A DNA stretch of 64,000 nucleotides from Terrimesophilobacter sp036833635 (lineage in GTDB: Bacteria > Actinomycetota > Actinomycetes > Actinomycetales > Microbacteriaceae), in assembly GCA_036833635.1 (NCBI GenBank), contig DAITPJ010000002.1, forward strand, positions 1-64,000. The letters run 5' to 3'. Below the pieces are notes generated by a model. It was not told the origin of the DNA and did not search any database. It was given only the letters and a program-made list of their open reading frames with translations. The position numbers and the translations under genes are program-made. Within the stretch, counting starts at the first letter, position 1. Each line of letters begins with the position of its first letter. This document shows positions 44,662 to 52,994 of the stretch, piece by piece.

Positions 44662-45984
44662 TCAGCCCTTCTGCGCCTCGGCCTCAATGATCGCGATCTC
44701 CTGGGTCGCGAGCGCATGCGCGTCCGCAGACCGCGCGTAACCCACCCGCAACTGCGGCCACGACCGTGAGTAGCGCACGCGCACCTTCTTGTACCTCATG
44801 AGCCAGTAGAGGCACGACCCGGCGGCGAGAATGCCGGCGATCGCCGCCACCCCGAGACCCCAGCGCGGACCGAACTGGTTGACGACCCAGCCGACGAAGG
44901 GTGCGCCGACGGGCGTGCCGCCGACAAAGATCGCCATGTAGAGCGCCATGACCCGTCCGCGCATCGACGGCTTCACGGTCGTCTGCACCATGGCGTTCGC
45001 GGTCGTCATGAAGATGAGCGAGGCGAATCCGATGAGAGCGAGCGACACGGCGAAGGATTCGAACGTCGGCATGAGCGCCGAGATCGCCGCGGCCACGCCG
45101 AAAAGCGCCGAGGCGAAGAAGATCGTGCGCATCCGTGGCCGTTCCTGCCGTGCGGAGAGGAGTGCGCCGGTGACCGAACCGATCGCCATGACCGAACTGA
45201 GCAGGCCGAACTCGCCCGCGCCCTTGTGGAACTCGATAGTCGTCATGGTCGAGGTGAAGATGGCGAAGTTCATGCCGAAGGTCCCGATGATGCTCACCAT
45301 GATGAGGATGACGACGATCGCGGGTTTGCCGCGCACATACCGGAAACCGTCGATGATCTGCCCGCGCGCGCGGGGCGCCCTCGGCTGCTCGCGCAGCTCA
45401 CTCACCCGGATCGCCCAGAGGGCGACGAGGGTTCCGGCGAAGGTCACCGAGTTGATCATGAACACCCAGCCGGCCCCGACGACGACAGTGAGCAGTCCGG
45501 CGACGGCCGGCCCGATGAGGCGCGCGGTATGGAATGACACCGAGTTGAGCGATACCGCGTTCGTGAGGTCCTTCTTCTCGACGAGCTCGGCGACGAACGT
45601 CTGGCGGATGGGCGCGTCGACGGTCGCGACGACCCCGAGGAGCAGCGCAAACAGGTAGACGTGCCATAGCTGCGCCACACCCGTGACGACGATGACGCCG
45701 AGCCCGAGGGCGAGGAATCCCATGGCCGCCTGGGTGAACATGAGCATCCTGCGCACGTTGACTCGGTCCGCGATGAGGCCCGTGATCGGCATGAGGATGA
45801 GCTGCGGGCCGAACTGCAGCGCCATCGTGATGCCGACGGCGGCAGCGTCGTGGTCGGTGAGCTCGGTGAGCACGATCCAGTCCTGGGCGGTGCGCTGCAT
45901 CCAGGTGCCGATGTTGGAGGTGAGCGCGCCGATGAACCAGAGGAGATAGTTGTGCACCCGGAGGGAGCGGAAAGTCGAGTTCAC
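44662..45984 (-). CDS. MFS transporter, DHA3/EntS-like drug efflux
   Basis: A 440-residue, 12-TM transporter: LWFIGALTSNIGTWMQRTAQDWIV, PITGLIADRVNVRRMLMFTQ, DAPIRQTFVAELVEKKDLTNAVSLNSVSFHTARLIGPAVAG (partly quoted to mark the DHA3 signature), and SMRGRVMALYMAIFVGGTPVGAP. Exporter role is inferred from family and from coupling (4-base overlap) to a MarR gene upstream. Confidence 0.92.
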   Translation of the reverse strand: MNSTFRSLRVHNYLLWFIGALTSNIGTWMQRTAQDWIVLTELTDHDAAAVGITMALQFGPQLILMPITGLIADRVNVRRMLMFTQAAMGFLALGLGVIVVTGVAQLWHVYLFALLLGVVATVDAPIRQTFVAELVEKKDLTNAVSLNSVSFHTARLIGPAVAGLLTVVVGAGWVFMINSVTFAGTLVALWAIRVSELREQPRAPRARGQIIDGFRYVRGKPAIVVILIMVSIIGTFGMNFAIFTSTMTTIEFHKGAGEFGLLSSVMAIGSVTGALLSARQERPRMRTIFFASALFGVAAAISALMPTFESFAVSLALIGFASLIFMTTANAMVQTTVKPSMRGRVMALYMAIFVGGTPVGAPFVGWVVNQFGPRWGLGVAAIAGILAAGSCLYWLMRYKKVRVRYSRSWPQLRVGYARSADAHALATQEIAIIEAEAQKG

Positions 45985-46397
45985 TGCTCGGCGAGCTCCT
46001 TGAGGATGGGCGTCGCCTGCGCGAGCACGAGCCGTTGCCCTGCCGTGAGGGCAGCGACCTGCTTCGTGAACCAGGCGTCGCGGCGGCGGCGCGTCTCGTC
46101 GACGAACGCGCGGCCGGCATCCGAGAGGTCGATCGCGATCTTGCGCGCGTCATCCTCGGCCGTGACCCGCGTGACGAGCCCGGAGGAGACGAGGGCGTTG
46201 ACCGTGCGGTTCATGCTCGGCGGTGTGACCCGCTCGTGCTCGCTGAGCGACCTGAGCGACTGGGGGCCGTCGTTGGCGAGGGTGAAGAGGACCGATCGCT
46301 GGCTCTCGGGAACGTCGTCATCCGCCGCGTTCGCGCGAATGAGACGGGCGAGCCTCTGGATCGCGAAGCGAAGCTGCTGGTTGGTGTCGTGAGCCAT
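45981..46397 (-). CDS. MarR family regulator of the adjacent exporter
   Basis: A 138-residue MarR protein: ADDDVPESQRSVLFTLANDGPQSL, SEHERVTPPSMNRTVNALVSSGLVTRV, wing DARKIAIDLSDAGRAF. Transcribed ahead of the MFS gene with a 4-base overlap. Two palindromes directly upstream (46400-46430) are its likely operators, giving self-regulation and induction of the pump by a ligand. Confidence 0.93.
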   Translation of the reverse strand: MAHDTNQQLRFAIQRLARLIRANAADDDVPESQRSVLFTLANDGPQSLRSLSEHERVTPPSMNRTVNALVSSGLVTRVTAEDDARKIAIDLSDAGRAFVDETRRRRDAWFTKQVAALTAGQRLVLAQATPILKELAEQ

Positions 46398-46399
46398 GA

Positions 46400-46430
46400 T
46401 TGATTAGCTTATCAAATTAGTTTCGCTAAT
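46400..46430. promoter_or_regulatory. Two palindromes upstream of the marR-MFS operon
   Basis: TTGATTAGCTTATCAA (46400-46415) is a 14/16 palindrome, and ATTAG-N5-CTAAT (46416-46430) follows at once. They start 3 bases from the marR start and fit MarR dimer sites. The AT-rich block stands out sharply from its surroundings. Confidence 0.72.
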
Positions 46431-46488
46431 GAATACACTACGCCCGCGGAAGGATGCCACGGCAATACACTGGGGGAAAGGAGGCACC

Positions 46489-47361
46489 GTGGCCGCTTCG
46501 AAGACCTCTCGCGAGGACCGGACGTACGTCGACGCCCAGGGCGTGACGGTCCATTACTACACCTGGCGGGCGACCAGTCCACGGGCCGCAATCCAGGTCG
46601 TGCACGGCCTCGGCGAGCATGCCCTGCGCGAGGAATACGAATGGCTCGCCTCGAAGCTCACCGCGGCCGGATACACCGTCTACGCCGACGACCATCGCGG
46701 TCATGGCAGGACAGGAGCCGGCCAGTACGCCGGCGATCTCACAAAGCTCGGAAAACTCGGCACCGGCGGGATGCGAGCGACCATCGAGTCAATTCGGAAA
46801 CTGACCGGGATGGTGCGCGCTGAGAACGCGGGTTTGCCACTCGTCCTCCTCGGACACAGTTGGGGCTCCCTCCTGGCGCAGATTCTCGTCAACGAGCACT
46901 CTGACGAATACGACGCCCTGGTTCTGAGTGGCTCCGCACTTCGCGTGCTGGGCCGTACGAACACCGGCGACCTGAATGCGAAGTACAAGCACGTCGGCTC
47001 GACGGGCTACGAATGGTTGAGCCGGGACCCCGCAGTTGTCGCGAGGGCCGCCGCCGATCCGCTCATGTTCATTGCGAATGGAGTCAAGCTGTTCGGCATC
47101 GCGGACAGCCTTCGACTCATGGGCAGGCCGGCGAAGGACATCGCGCATGACCTTCCCGTGCTCATCCAGGTGGGCAGCAACGACGTTGTCGGCGGCGTGA
47201 AGAGCAACGAGCTTCTGGCGCAGGCATACCTCGACCGCGGCGGCCTCACCGATGTCGAGCTCATCGTCTACACGGGGGCCCAGCACGAGATCTTCAATGA
47301 GACGAACAAGGATGAGGTGGTCGCCGACACGCTTCGCTGGATTGCCGACCGCGTGGCATGA
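46489..47361 (+). CDS. Lysophospholipase/monoacylglycerol lipase-like hydrolase
   Basis: A 290-residue alpha/beta hydrolase: YYTWRATSPRAAIQVVHGLGEHALREEYEWLA (partly marking the HGxGEH oxyanion loop), YADDHRGHGRTG, nucleophile GHSWGS, acid near VGSNDVVGG, and His in YTGAQHEIFNE. It matches the monoglyceride-lipase group. GTG 46489 is chosen for the strong AAAGGAGG ribosome site four bases upstream; an ATG at 46429 would start within the MarR operator. The HIT gene overlaps its stop by 4 bases. Confidence 0.88.
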   Translation: MAASKTSREDRTYVDAQGVTVHYYTWRATSPRAAIQVVHGLGEHALREEYEWLASKLTAAGYTVYADDHRGHGRTGAGQYAGDLTKLGKLGTGGMRATIESIRKLTGMVRAENAGLPLVLLGHSWGSLLAQILVNEHSDEYDALVLSGSALRVLGRTNTGDLNAKYKHVGSTGYEWLSRDPAVVARAAADPLMFIANGVKLFGIADSLRLMGRPAKDIAHDLPVLIQVGSNDVVGGVKSNELLAQAYLDRGGLTDVELIVYTGAQHEIFNETNKDEVVADTLRWIADRVA

Positions 47362-47789
47362 CGACTCTCTTCACGAAGATCATCCGGGGCGAAGAGCCGG
47401 CACGCTTCGTGTGGAAGGACGAGGTCTGCGTCGGCTTCCTCACGATCGAGCCGCGCCAGCCCGGCCACACGCTCGTCGTGCCGCGCCTCGAGGTCGACCG
47501 GTGGCTCGATGCGCCGGACACGCTCATCGCCGCTCTCATGGTCGTCGCGCACCGCATCGGCTCGGCCCAGCGCGCGGAATGGGGCTCGGACAGGGCCGGC
47601 CTCATGATCGAGGGCTACATGGTGCCGCACCTGCACGTCCACGTCTGGCCGTCCTGGTCGCCGCGCGAGTTCCACCCGTCGGGGATCGACCGCTCGGCGG
47701 AACCTGCGGACCTCGACGCCGCCGCCATCCGGTTGCGTTCCCGGCTGCGCGCCGACGGTTTCGGTGAGTTCGTTCCGTCTGACAGTTAG
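47358..47789 (+). CDS. HIT family protein
   Basis: A 143-residue histidine-triad hydrolase/transferase acting on nucleotides: FTKIIRGEEPARFVWKDEVCVGFLTIEPRQPGHTLVVPR (outline only) and the triad HLHVHVWPSW. Coupled to the lipase gene by ATGA. Its TAG stop (47787-47789) lies inside the iron box of the next operon. Confidence 0.93.
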   Translation: MTTLFTKIIRGEEPARFVWKDEVCVGFLTIEPRQPGHTLVVPRLEVDRWLDAPDTLIAALMVVAHRIGSAQRAEWGSDRAGLMIEGYMVPHLHVHVWPSWSPREFHPSGIDRSAEPADLDAAAIRLRSRLRADGFGEFVPSDS

Positions 47790-47799
47790 GCTTGCCTAA
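47786..47799. promoter_or_regulatory. Iron box (DtxR/IdeR-type operator)
   Basis: TTAGGCTTGCCTAA is a palindrome apart from its two centre bases and matches the core of the DtxR/IdeR consensus (TTAGGTTAGSCTAACCTAA). It lies 70 bp before the lipoate-ligase/heme-transport operon, which would therefore be repressed when iron is ample. The regulator gene is not in the window. Confidence 0.78.
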
Positions 47800-47868
47800 G
47801 TAGCCAGTGGGTGGTTTCAATACACCGCCTTCGACGGCACCCAACCACCGAAGGCCAGAGAGGCGAGC

Positions 47869-48918
47869 ATGCACGGCGAGTACAAGGTTCCGGGCGGGAA
47901 GCTCGTGGTCGTCGACCTCGACGTCGTGGACGACAGGATCGCGAACTTCCGACTTTCCGGCGACTTCTTCCTCGAGCCCGACAGCGCTCTCGACGAGATC
48001 AATGCCGCCGTCAACGGACTCCCGGCCGACAGCGACGCAGCCTGGATCGCCGCCGCGGTGCGTGGGGCACTCCCCGAGGATGCGATCCTGCTCGGGTTCT
48101 CCCCCGAGGCGGTCGCTGTCGCGGTCCGCCGGTCGCTCTCGAGAGCGAGCAGCTGGACCGATTACGAGTGGCAGCTGATTCACGGAACCCCCTACCCGCC
48201 CGTGCTGCAGATGGCGCTCGACCAGGTCCTTTCGGAGGAGGTGGGTGCAGGGCGCCGCAAACCGACACTGCGCATCTGGGAGTGGGAGGAGCCGGGAGTC
48301 GTGATCGGCAGCTTCCAGTCCGTCAAGAACGAGGTCGACCTCGAGAACGCGCAGAAGTACGGCATGCAGGTCGTGAGGCGCATCAGCGGCGGCGGCGCGA
48401 TGTTCATGGAGGCCGGTTCCGTCATCACCTACTCGATCTACGCCCCCGCCGACCTCGTGCAGGGCATGTCGTTCGCCGACTCCTATGCCTTCCTCGACGA
48501 ATGGGTCATCACAGCCCTCAAGTCGATCGGGATCGAGGCCTCCTACCAGCCGCTCAACGACATCACGAGCCCGAAGGGCAAGATCGGCGGCGCCGCGCAG
48601 AAGCGCCTCGGCACCGGCGCCGTGCTGCACCACGTGACCATGAGCTACGACATGGATGGCGAACGCATGGTCGAGGTGCTGCGGATCGGACGCGAGAAGT
48701 TGAGTGACAAGGGAACGAAGAGCGCGGCGAAGCGCGTCGACCCGCTGCGCAGCCAGACCGGCCTGAGTCGCGCCGAGATCATCGAGAGGATGGAGGCCAC
48801 CTTCCGGGGCCTGTACGGGCTCGTTGAGAGCGATGTCACTCCCGAGGAGCTCGCGAGGGCGCGACAGCTCGTCACGGAGAAGTTCTCGACCCCCGAGTGG
48901 CTGTACCGGGTCCCGTGA
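47869..48918 (+). CDS. lplA: Lipoate-protein ligase family protein with N-terminal accessory domain
   Basis: A 349-residue protein. The N-terminal 88 residues (GEYKVPGGKLVVVDLDVVDD, FRLSGDFFLEPDSALDEI) look like the LplA C-terminal accessory domain (LplB). The ligase domain follows (TLRIWEWEEPGVVIGSFQS, VVRRISGGGAMFMEAGSVITYSIY, SPKGKIGGAAQKR with the catalytic lysine region). The order is reversed relative to E. coli LplA. GAGAGG ribosome site precedes ATG 47869. Position behind an iron box and in front of heme-transport genes is unexpected; it overlaps the permease gene by 4 bases. Confidence 0.88.
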   Translation: MHGEYKVPGGKLVVVDLDVVDDRIANFRLSGDFFLEPDSALDEINAAVNGLPADSDAAWIAAAVRGALPEDAILLGFSPEAVAVAVRRSLSRASSWTDYEWQLIHGTPYPPVLQMALDQVLSEEVGAGRRKPTLRIWEWEEPGVVIGSFQSVKNEVDLENAQKYGMQVVRRISGGGAMFMEAGSVITYSIYAPADLVQGMSFADSYAFLDEWVITALKSIGIEASYQPLNDITSPKGKIGGAAQKRLGTGAVLHHVTMSYDMDGERMVEVLRIGREKLSDKGTKSAAKRVDPLRSQTGLSRAEIIERMEATFRGLYGLVESDVTPEELARARQLVTEKFSTPEWLYRVP

Positions 48919-49943
48919 GGCGTACCTCGCTCGTCGTCGGCCTCGGCATCGCCCTCGTCGCCGGCGTGCTGCTCTCCGCGATGGCGGGGCAGCTCGCGGT
49001 CAGCCCCACCGAGGTGGTCGGCTCGCTCCTGCGCGGAATGGGGATCACGACCCCGTGGGCACCGGATGACCAGGTCGTCGAGGCCGCGCTCTGGGTCGTG
49101 CGCTTCCCGCGGATCGTCATGGGACTCGCGGTGGGTGCCGCGCTCGCGGTGGCCGGCGCCGTCATGCAGGCGATCTTCGGCAACCCGCTGGCCGAACCCG
49201 GCGTCGTGGGGGTGTCATCCGGTGCCGCACTCGGTGCTGCCATCGGCATCGTGCTCGGCGTCAGCGCCCTCGGCGGCTGGGGTATCGCGGTCTTCGCCTT
49301 CGGAGGCGGGCTTCTAGCGACAGTGCTCGTCTACGTCGTTTCGCGCGCCAACGGCCGGACCGAAGTCGTCACACTGCTCCTCACCGGCATCGCCGTCAAC
49401 GCGTTCGGCGGGGCGGGCCTCGCCTTCATCCTCTTCCTCGGCGACGCAGCGAGCCGCGAGCAGATCATCTTCTGGCAGCTCGGAAGCCTCAACGGCTCGC
49501 GCTGGCAGGAGGTGGCGATCGTCGTGGTCGTCGCCGTGCTCGGCACGCTCCTTGCCCTCGCCGCGGGAAGAAAGTTCGACCTCCTGTCGCTCGGCGAGCG
49601 CAACGCGCGCCACCTCGGTCTCAATGTCGAGCGGCTTCGCATCTGGTCCATCGTTCTCGTCGCGCTGCTGACCGGCGCGGCGGTCGCCTTCTGCGGGATC
49701 ATCGTGTTCGTCGGGCTCGTCGTGCCGCACATCATCCGGATGGCGATCGGCCCGGCGCACAGGCCGCTCATCATCGCGAGCGCGTTCGGCGGCGGTGCAC
49801 TCATGATCTTCGCCGACCTCGTCGCGCGCACCCTCATCGGGGGTGCCGATCTGCCGATCGGGATGCTCACCTCCCTCATCGGCGGCCCTTTCTTCTTCTA
49901 CCTCCTGTTCCGGGCACGGCGACGCAGCGGAGGTTGGGCATGA
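48915..49943 (+). CDS. hmuU: FecCD-family permease, heme or siderophore import (HmuU-like)
   Basis: A 342-residue permease with about nine or ten TM helices: VRFPRIVMGLAVGAALAVAGAVMQAIFGNPLAEPGVVGVSSGA marks the FecCD signature, then ITLL-type helix TEVVTLLLTGIAVNAFGGAG and GIIVFVGLVVPHIIRM. GTG 48915 overlaps the ligase stop. Heme rather than siderophore is suggested by the HmuV-like ATPase. No binding protein is encoded nearby. Confidence 0.9.
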   Translation: MRRTSLVVGLGIALVAGVLLSAMAGQLAVSPTEVVGSLLRGMGITTPWAPDDQVVEAALWVVRFPRIVMGLAVGAALAVAGAVMQAIFGNPLAEPGVVGVSSGAALGAAIGIVLGVSALGGWGIAVFAFGGGLLATVLVYVVSRANGRTEVVTLLLTGIAVNAFGGAGLAFILFLGDAASREQIIFWQLGSLNGSRWQEVAIVVVVAVLGTLLALAAGRKFDLLSLGERNARHLGLNVERLRIWSIVLVALLTGAAVAFCGIIVFVGLVVPHIIRMAIGPAHRPLIIASAFGGGALMIFADLVARTLIGGADLPIGMLTSLIGGPFFFYLLFRARRRSGGWA

Positions 49944-50731
49944 CGGCCGCGATCACCGCCACCGGTATGGGTGTCGTCATTGATGGCGTGCGCATCCTGG
50001 CCGACGTGGACCTCGAAGTCCGCACGGGCGAGATCCTCGCCCTCGTCGGGCCGAACGGGGCGGGCAAGTCCACTCTCCTTGCGGTGCTCTCCGGAGACCG
50101 TCGACCGGCGGAAGGGAACGTGCGGTACGGGGACCGCTCGGTCGAGTCGCTCAAGCCCATCGAACTCGCGAGGCTGCGCAGCGTCCTCACCCAAGAGAAT
50201 GCTGTCTCGTTCCCGTTCCGGGTACGCGAGGTCGTCGAAATGGGCAGGAGTCCGTGGGCGAGGACACCACAAGCAGAGGACGATTCTGCGGCGATCGCGG
50301 CCGCGCTCGCCGAGACCGACGTGAGCCACCTCGCCGACCGCCGCTACACGACGCTCTCCGGCGGGGAGAAGGCACGGGCGTCACTCTCGCGCGTGCTCGC
50401 CCAGCGCGCTCCGATCGTGTTCCTCGATGAGCCGACCGCTGCCCTCGACCTCCGCCACCAGGAGGACACCATGCGCAATGCGCGGCGACTCGCCTCCGGC
50501 GGCGCAGCAGTGGTCGTCGTGCTGCACGAACTCTCGCTCGCTGGCGCATACGCCGATCGGATCGCGCTCGTCTCGGACGGCCGGGTCGTCACGGTAGGGG
50601 CGCCGAGCGATGTGCTCACCGCCGAACTCGTGCAGAAGGTCTACGGTCTCGAGGTCGAGATCCTCATGCAGGAGAACACCGGGCGGCCCATCGTGCTGCC
50701 GCGCAGGGGACCGCGAGCGGGAAGTGCCTAG
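49940..50731 (+). CDS. hmuV: Heme ABC transporter ATP-binding protein (HmuV-like)
   Basis: A 263-residue ATPase: Walker A LVGPNGAGKSTLL, Q loop SVLTQENAVSFPF followed by VREVVEMGRSPW (characteristic of HmuV), signature LSGGEKARASLSRVLA, Walker B PIVFLDEPTAALDLRHQE, switch LHELSLA. ATG 49940 overlaps the permease stop. It powers the upstream permease; iron-box regulation is inferred. Confidence 0.92.
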   Translation: MTAAITATGMGVVIDGVRILADVDLEVRTGEILALVGPNGAGKSTLLAVLSGDRRPAEGNVRYGDRSVESLKPIELARLRSVLTQENAVSFPFRVREVVEMGRSPWARTPQAEDDSAAIAAALAETDVSHLADRRYTTLSGGEKARASLSRVLAQRAPIVFLDEPTAALDLRHQEDTMRNARRLASGGAAVVVVLHELSLAGAYADRIALVSDGRVVTVGAPSDVLTAELVQKVYGLEVEILMQENTGRPIVLPRRGPRAGSA

Positions 50732-50740
50732 GGTAGGACC

Positions 50741-51034
50741 GTGAACTGGTGGCTCGTCGGCGGTGTGCTCGCGGGCATCGTGCTGCTCGGATGGCTGCTG
50801 CAGCACTTCCGGCTCATCGACCTCAGCGCCAAGGGCCGCAGGGGCGGCAACGTCGGCGGAATGATGACGATGGTCGACGAGGTGTTCGCCCCGACCAAGC
50901 ACGAGGCGGCGATCGAGGCGGATCGGCTGACCCGGCTGCCTGCGCCTGCCCCGCTCGCCGGCGACGGGGACAAGGGCATCTTCGGCGGCCGGATCACGAT
51001 CGAGGTGCCGGAGGACGAGGGCAAGGATCGATGA
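50741..51034 (+). CDS. Small single-pass membrane protein
   Basis: A 97-residue protein of unknown function: an N-terminal TM helix (WWLVGGVLAGIVLLGWLLQHF) then a hydrophilic, partly basic tail with GRRGGNVGGMMTMVDEVFAPTKHEA and FGGRITIEVPEDEG. GTG 50741 lies six bases after TAGGGT (leaderless pattern), so it starts a new transcript. It overlaps the methyltransferase gene by 4 bases, suggesting a link between the two. Confidence 0.8.
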   Translation: MNWWLVGGVLAGIVLLGWLLQHFRLIDLSAKGRRGGNVGGMMTMVDEVFAPTKHEAAIEADRLTRLPAPAPLAGDGDKGIFGGRITIEVPEDEGKDR

Positions 51035-51903
51035 CCTGGTCTCCCGATGGCGACGATCTCGTCATTCACGGCGACAACCTCACCGCCGCCGCGACCCTTC
51101 CGGACGGTGCGTTCACGGTCGTGTACCTCGACCCCCCGTTCAACACCGGGCGTGCCCAGGTGAGGCAGTCCACGACGAGCGTGCGCACGGCATCCGGCAG
51201 CACGGTGGGGACCGTCGTCGGTTTCCAGGGGCAGCGGTATGAACGGATCCGCGGCGACCTCATGAGCTACGACGACGAGTTCGAGGACTACTGGTCGTTC
51301 CTCGAGCCCCGGCTCGCCGAGGCGTGGCGGCTGCTCGCCGACGACGGCACGCTCTATCTTCACCTCGACTACCGTGAGGCGCACTACGCCAAGGTACTGC
51401 TCGACGCCCTCTTCGGGAGGGACTGCTTTCTCAACGAGATCGTCTGGGCCTATGACTACGGGGGCAAGTCGAAGCGTCGTTGGCCGACGAAGCACGACAC
51501 GATCCTCGTCTACGTCAAGAACCCCCATGGCTATCACTTCGACTCTGAGACGGTCGATCGGGAGCCGTACATGGCGCCGGGCCTCGTGACGCCAGAGAAG
51601 GCCGCGCGCGGCAAGCTTCCGACGGATGTCTGGTGGCACACGATCGTCTCGCCGACCGGCAAGGAGAAGACCGGCTATCCGACCCAGAAGCCCGAGGGCA
51701 TCCTCCGCCGCATCGTGCAGGCGTCGAGTCGCGAGGGTGACTGGGTACTCGACCTCTTCGCGGGGAGTGGGACGACCGGGGCGGTCGCGGCCGCGCTCGG
51801 CCGACGGTTCGTGCTCGTCGATGAGAGCCCGGATGCCGTAGCCGTCATTCGCGCGCGCCTCGCTTCGGCGGCCGTCTCCGCCCGCTTTGTGAGGGGTCAG
51901 TAG
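51031..51903 (+). CDS. Orphan DNA N4/N6 methyltransferase (beta class)
   Basis: A 290-residue SAM-dependent DNA methylase. Motif IV YLDPPFNTG comes near residue 32 and motif I VLDLFAGSGTTGAVAAALGR near residue 250, the beta-class order. TQKPEGILRRIV is the usual motif X region, and WWHTIVSPTGKEKTGYPTQKP precedes it. No restriction gene is adjacent, so it is probably an orphan methylase; recognition sequence unknown. The stop codon lies in the arm of a 19-bp palindrome. Confidence 0.88.
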   Translation: MTWSPDGDDLVIHGDNLTAAATLPDGAFTVVYLDPPFNTGRAQVRQSTTSVRTASGSTVGTVVGFQGQRYERIRGDLMSYDDEFEDYWSFLEPRLAEAWRLLADDGTLYLHLDYREAHYAKVLLDALFGRDCFLNEIVWAYDYGGKSKRRWPTKHDTILVYVKNPHGYHFDSETVDREPYMAPGLVTPEKAARGKLPTDVWWHTIVSPTGKEKTGYPTQKPEGILRRIVQASSREGDWVLDLFAGSGTTGAVAAALGRRFVLVDESPDAVAVIRARLASAAVSARFVRGQ

Positions 51904-51945
51904 TTGCTCCTCCCTCGGCCTTCGAAGAGCAACTACTGACCCCTC
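51891..51945. repeat. Perfect 19-bp inverted repeat spanning the methylase stop codon
   Basis: GAGGGGTCAGTAGTTGCTC (51891-51909) pairs fully with 51927-51945 around a 17-base loop. The left arm encodes the last residues and the TAG stop of the methylase. It sits between convergent genes and may serve as a two-way terminator, or be an inserted dispersed repeat. No T-run follows either arm. Confidence 0.75.
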
Positions 51946-51959
51946 GCGAGGGAGAGAGG

Positions 51960-52994
51960 TCAGACGCTCGCGCGCTCGATGAGGTGCGTCGGCATGATCG
52001 TGAGCTTGTCCACCCGCTCGCCATTGATGAGGCGCACGAGCACTTCCGCCATCCGTGCTCCCTGCTGCGTCGACGGCTGGTCGACCGTCGTGAGCGGCGG
52101 ATTCGCGTTCTTCGCGTAGTAGTCGTTGTCGATCGTCGTGATGCCGAGGTCACCGGGAACCGCGAGTCCGTGGTCGCGAAGCACCCCGAGCGCACCGGAT
52201 GCCATCTGGGCGCTCGCCGCGAACAGCCCGTCGAAGGGCAGGCCCGTATCGAGGATTCGCTGCATGGCCAGGGCGCCGCCGGCGGGCGTGAAGTCGGCGG
52301 CCTCGAAGAGGCGGGCCTCAAGGCCCGCGGCGCTCAGCGCCCGGCGCCAGCCCTTGAGCCGGTCGAGTCCGGCAGCCATGTCCTGCGGGCCGGCGATCGT
52401 CGCGATGCTCTTCTTGCCGTGGTCGATGAGGTACTGCACGGCCGTCTCCGCGGCGGCGACATTGTCGACGTCCACGACGTAGCTCGTCGCGCCCTCGAAC
52501 ATCGGCCGCCCGCCGAAGACCATGGGAAGCGACCGCCCGAGCTCGACGTAGGAACGGTCGTCGCTGTGGTGCGAAAGGAGCAGAGCGCCGTCGACGTTGC
52601 CGTTGCGAAGGTACCGCCGAGTCTTCTCCGAGTCGGTCTCCGAGGCGATGAGCAGGGTGAGCGTGTACTCGGTCTTCGAGAGGTACATCGCGACGCCCTG
52701 GATGACGGAGGCGAAGTACGGGTCGGCGAAGAACTTCGCGGTGTTCTCCGGGATCACGAGGGCGATCGATTGGGTCTTGCGGCTCGCGAGCGTGCGCGCG
52801 GCCCGGTTGGGGACGTAGCCGAGGGTCGCGATCGCGGCGGTCACCGACTCGATGGCCTCGGCGGTCACTTTCGGGGAGGAGTTGACGACGCGCGAGGCGG
52901 TCGAACGGGACACCCCGGCCAGGGCCGCCACCATCTCGAGCGTCGGTGCTGGCCGGCCGGGTGGCACCGTCATCTTCTCGCCATCGTCGTTCAC
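51960..52994 (-). CDS. cebR: LacI family repressor, CebR/CelR-like
   Basis: A 344-residue repressor: HTH (TLEMVAALAGVSRSTASRVVNSSPKVT, partly), hinge YVPNRAARTLASRKTQ, then a periplasmic-binding-type sugar domain (IALVIPENTAKFFADPYFASVIQGV). It is the last gene of the operon, overlapping bglC by 4 bases. The operators upstream of cebE match the CelR site TGGGAGCGCTCCCA, so the effector is probably cellobiose or a longer cello-oligosaccharide. Confidence 0.93.
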   Translation of the reverse strand: MNDDGEKMTVPPGRPAPTLEMVAALAGVSRSTASRVVNSSPKVTAEAIESVTAAIATLGYVPNRAARTLASRKTQSIALVIPENTAKFFADPYFASVIQGVAMYLSKTEYTLTLLIASETDSEKTRRYLRNGNVDGALLLSHHSDDRSYVELGRSLPMVFGGRPMFEGATSYVVDVDNVAAAETAVQYLIDHGKKSIATIAGPQDMAAGLDRLKGWRRALSAAGLEARLFEAADFTPAGGALAMQRILDTGLPFDGLFAASAQMASGALGVLRDHGLAVPGDLGITTIDNDYYAKNANPPLTTVDQPSTQQGARMAEVLVRLINGERVDKLTIMPTHLIERASV

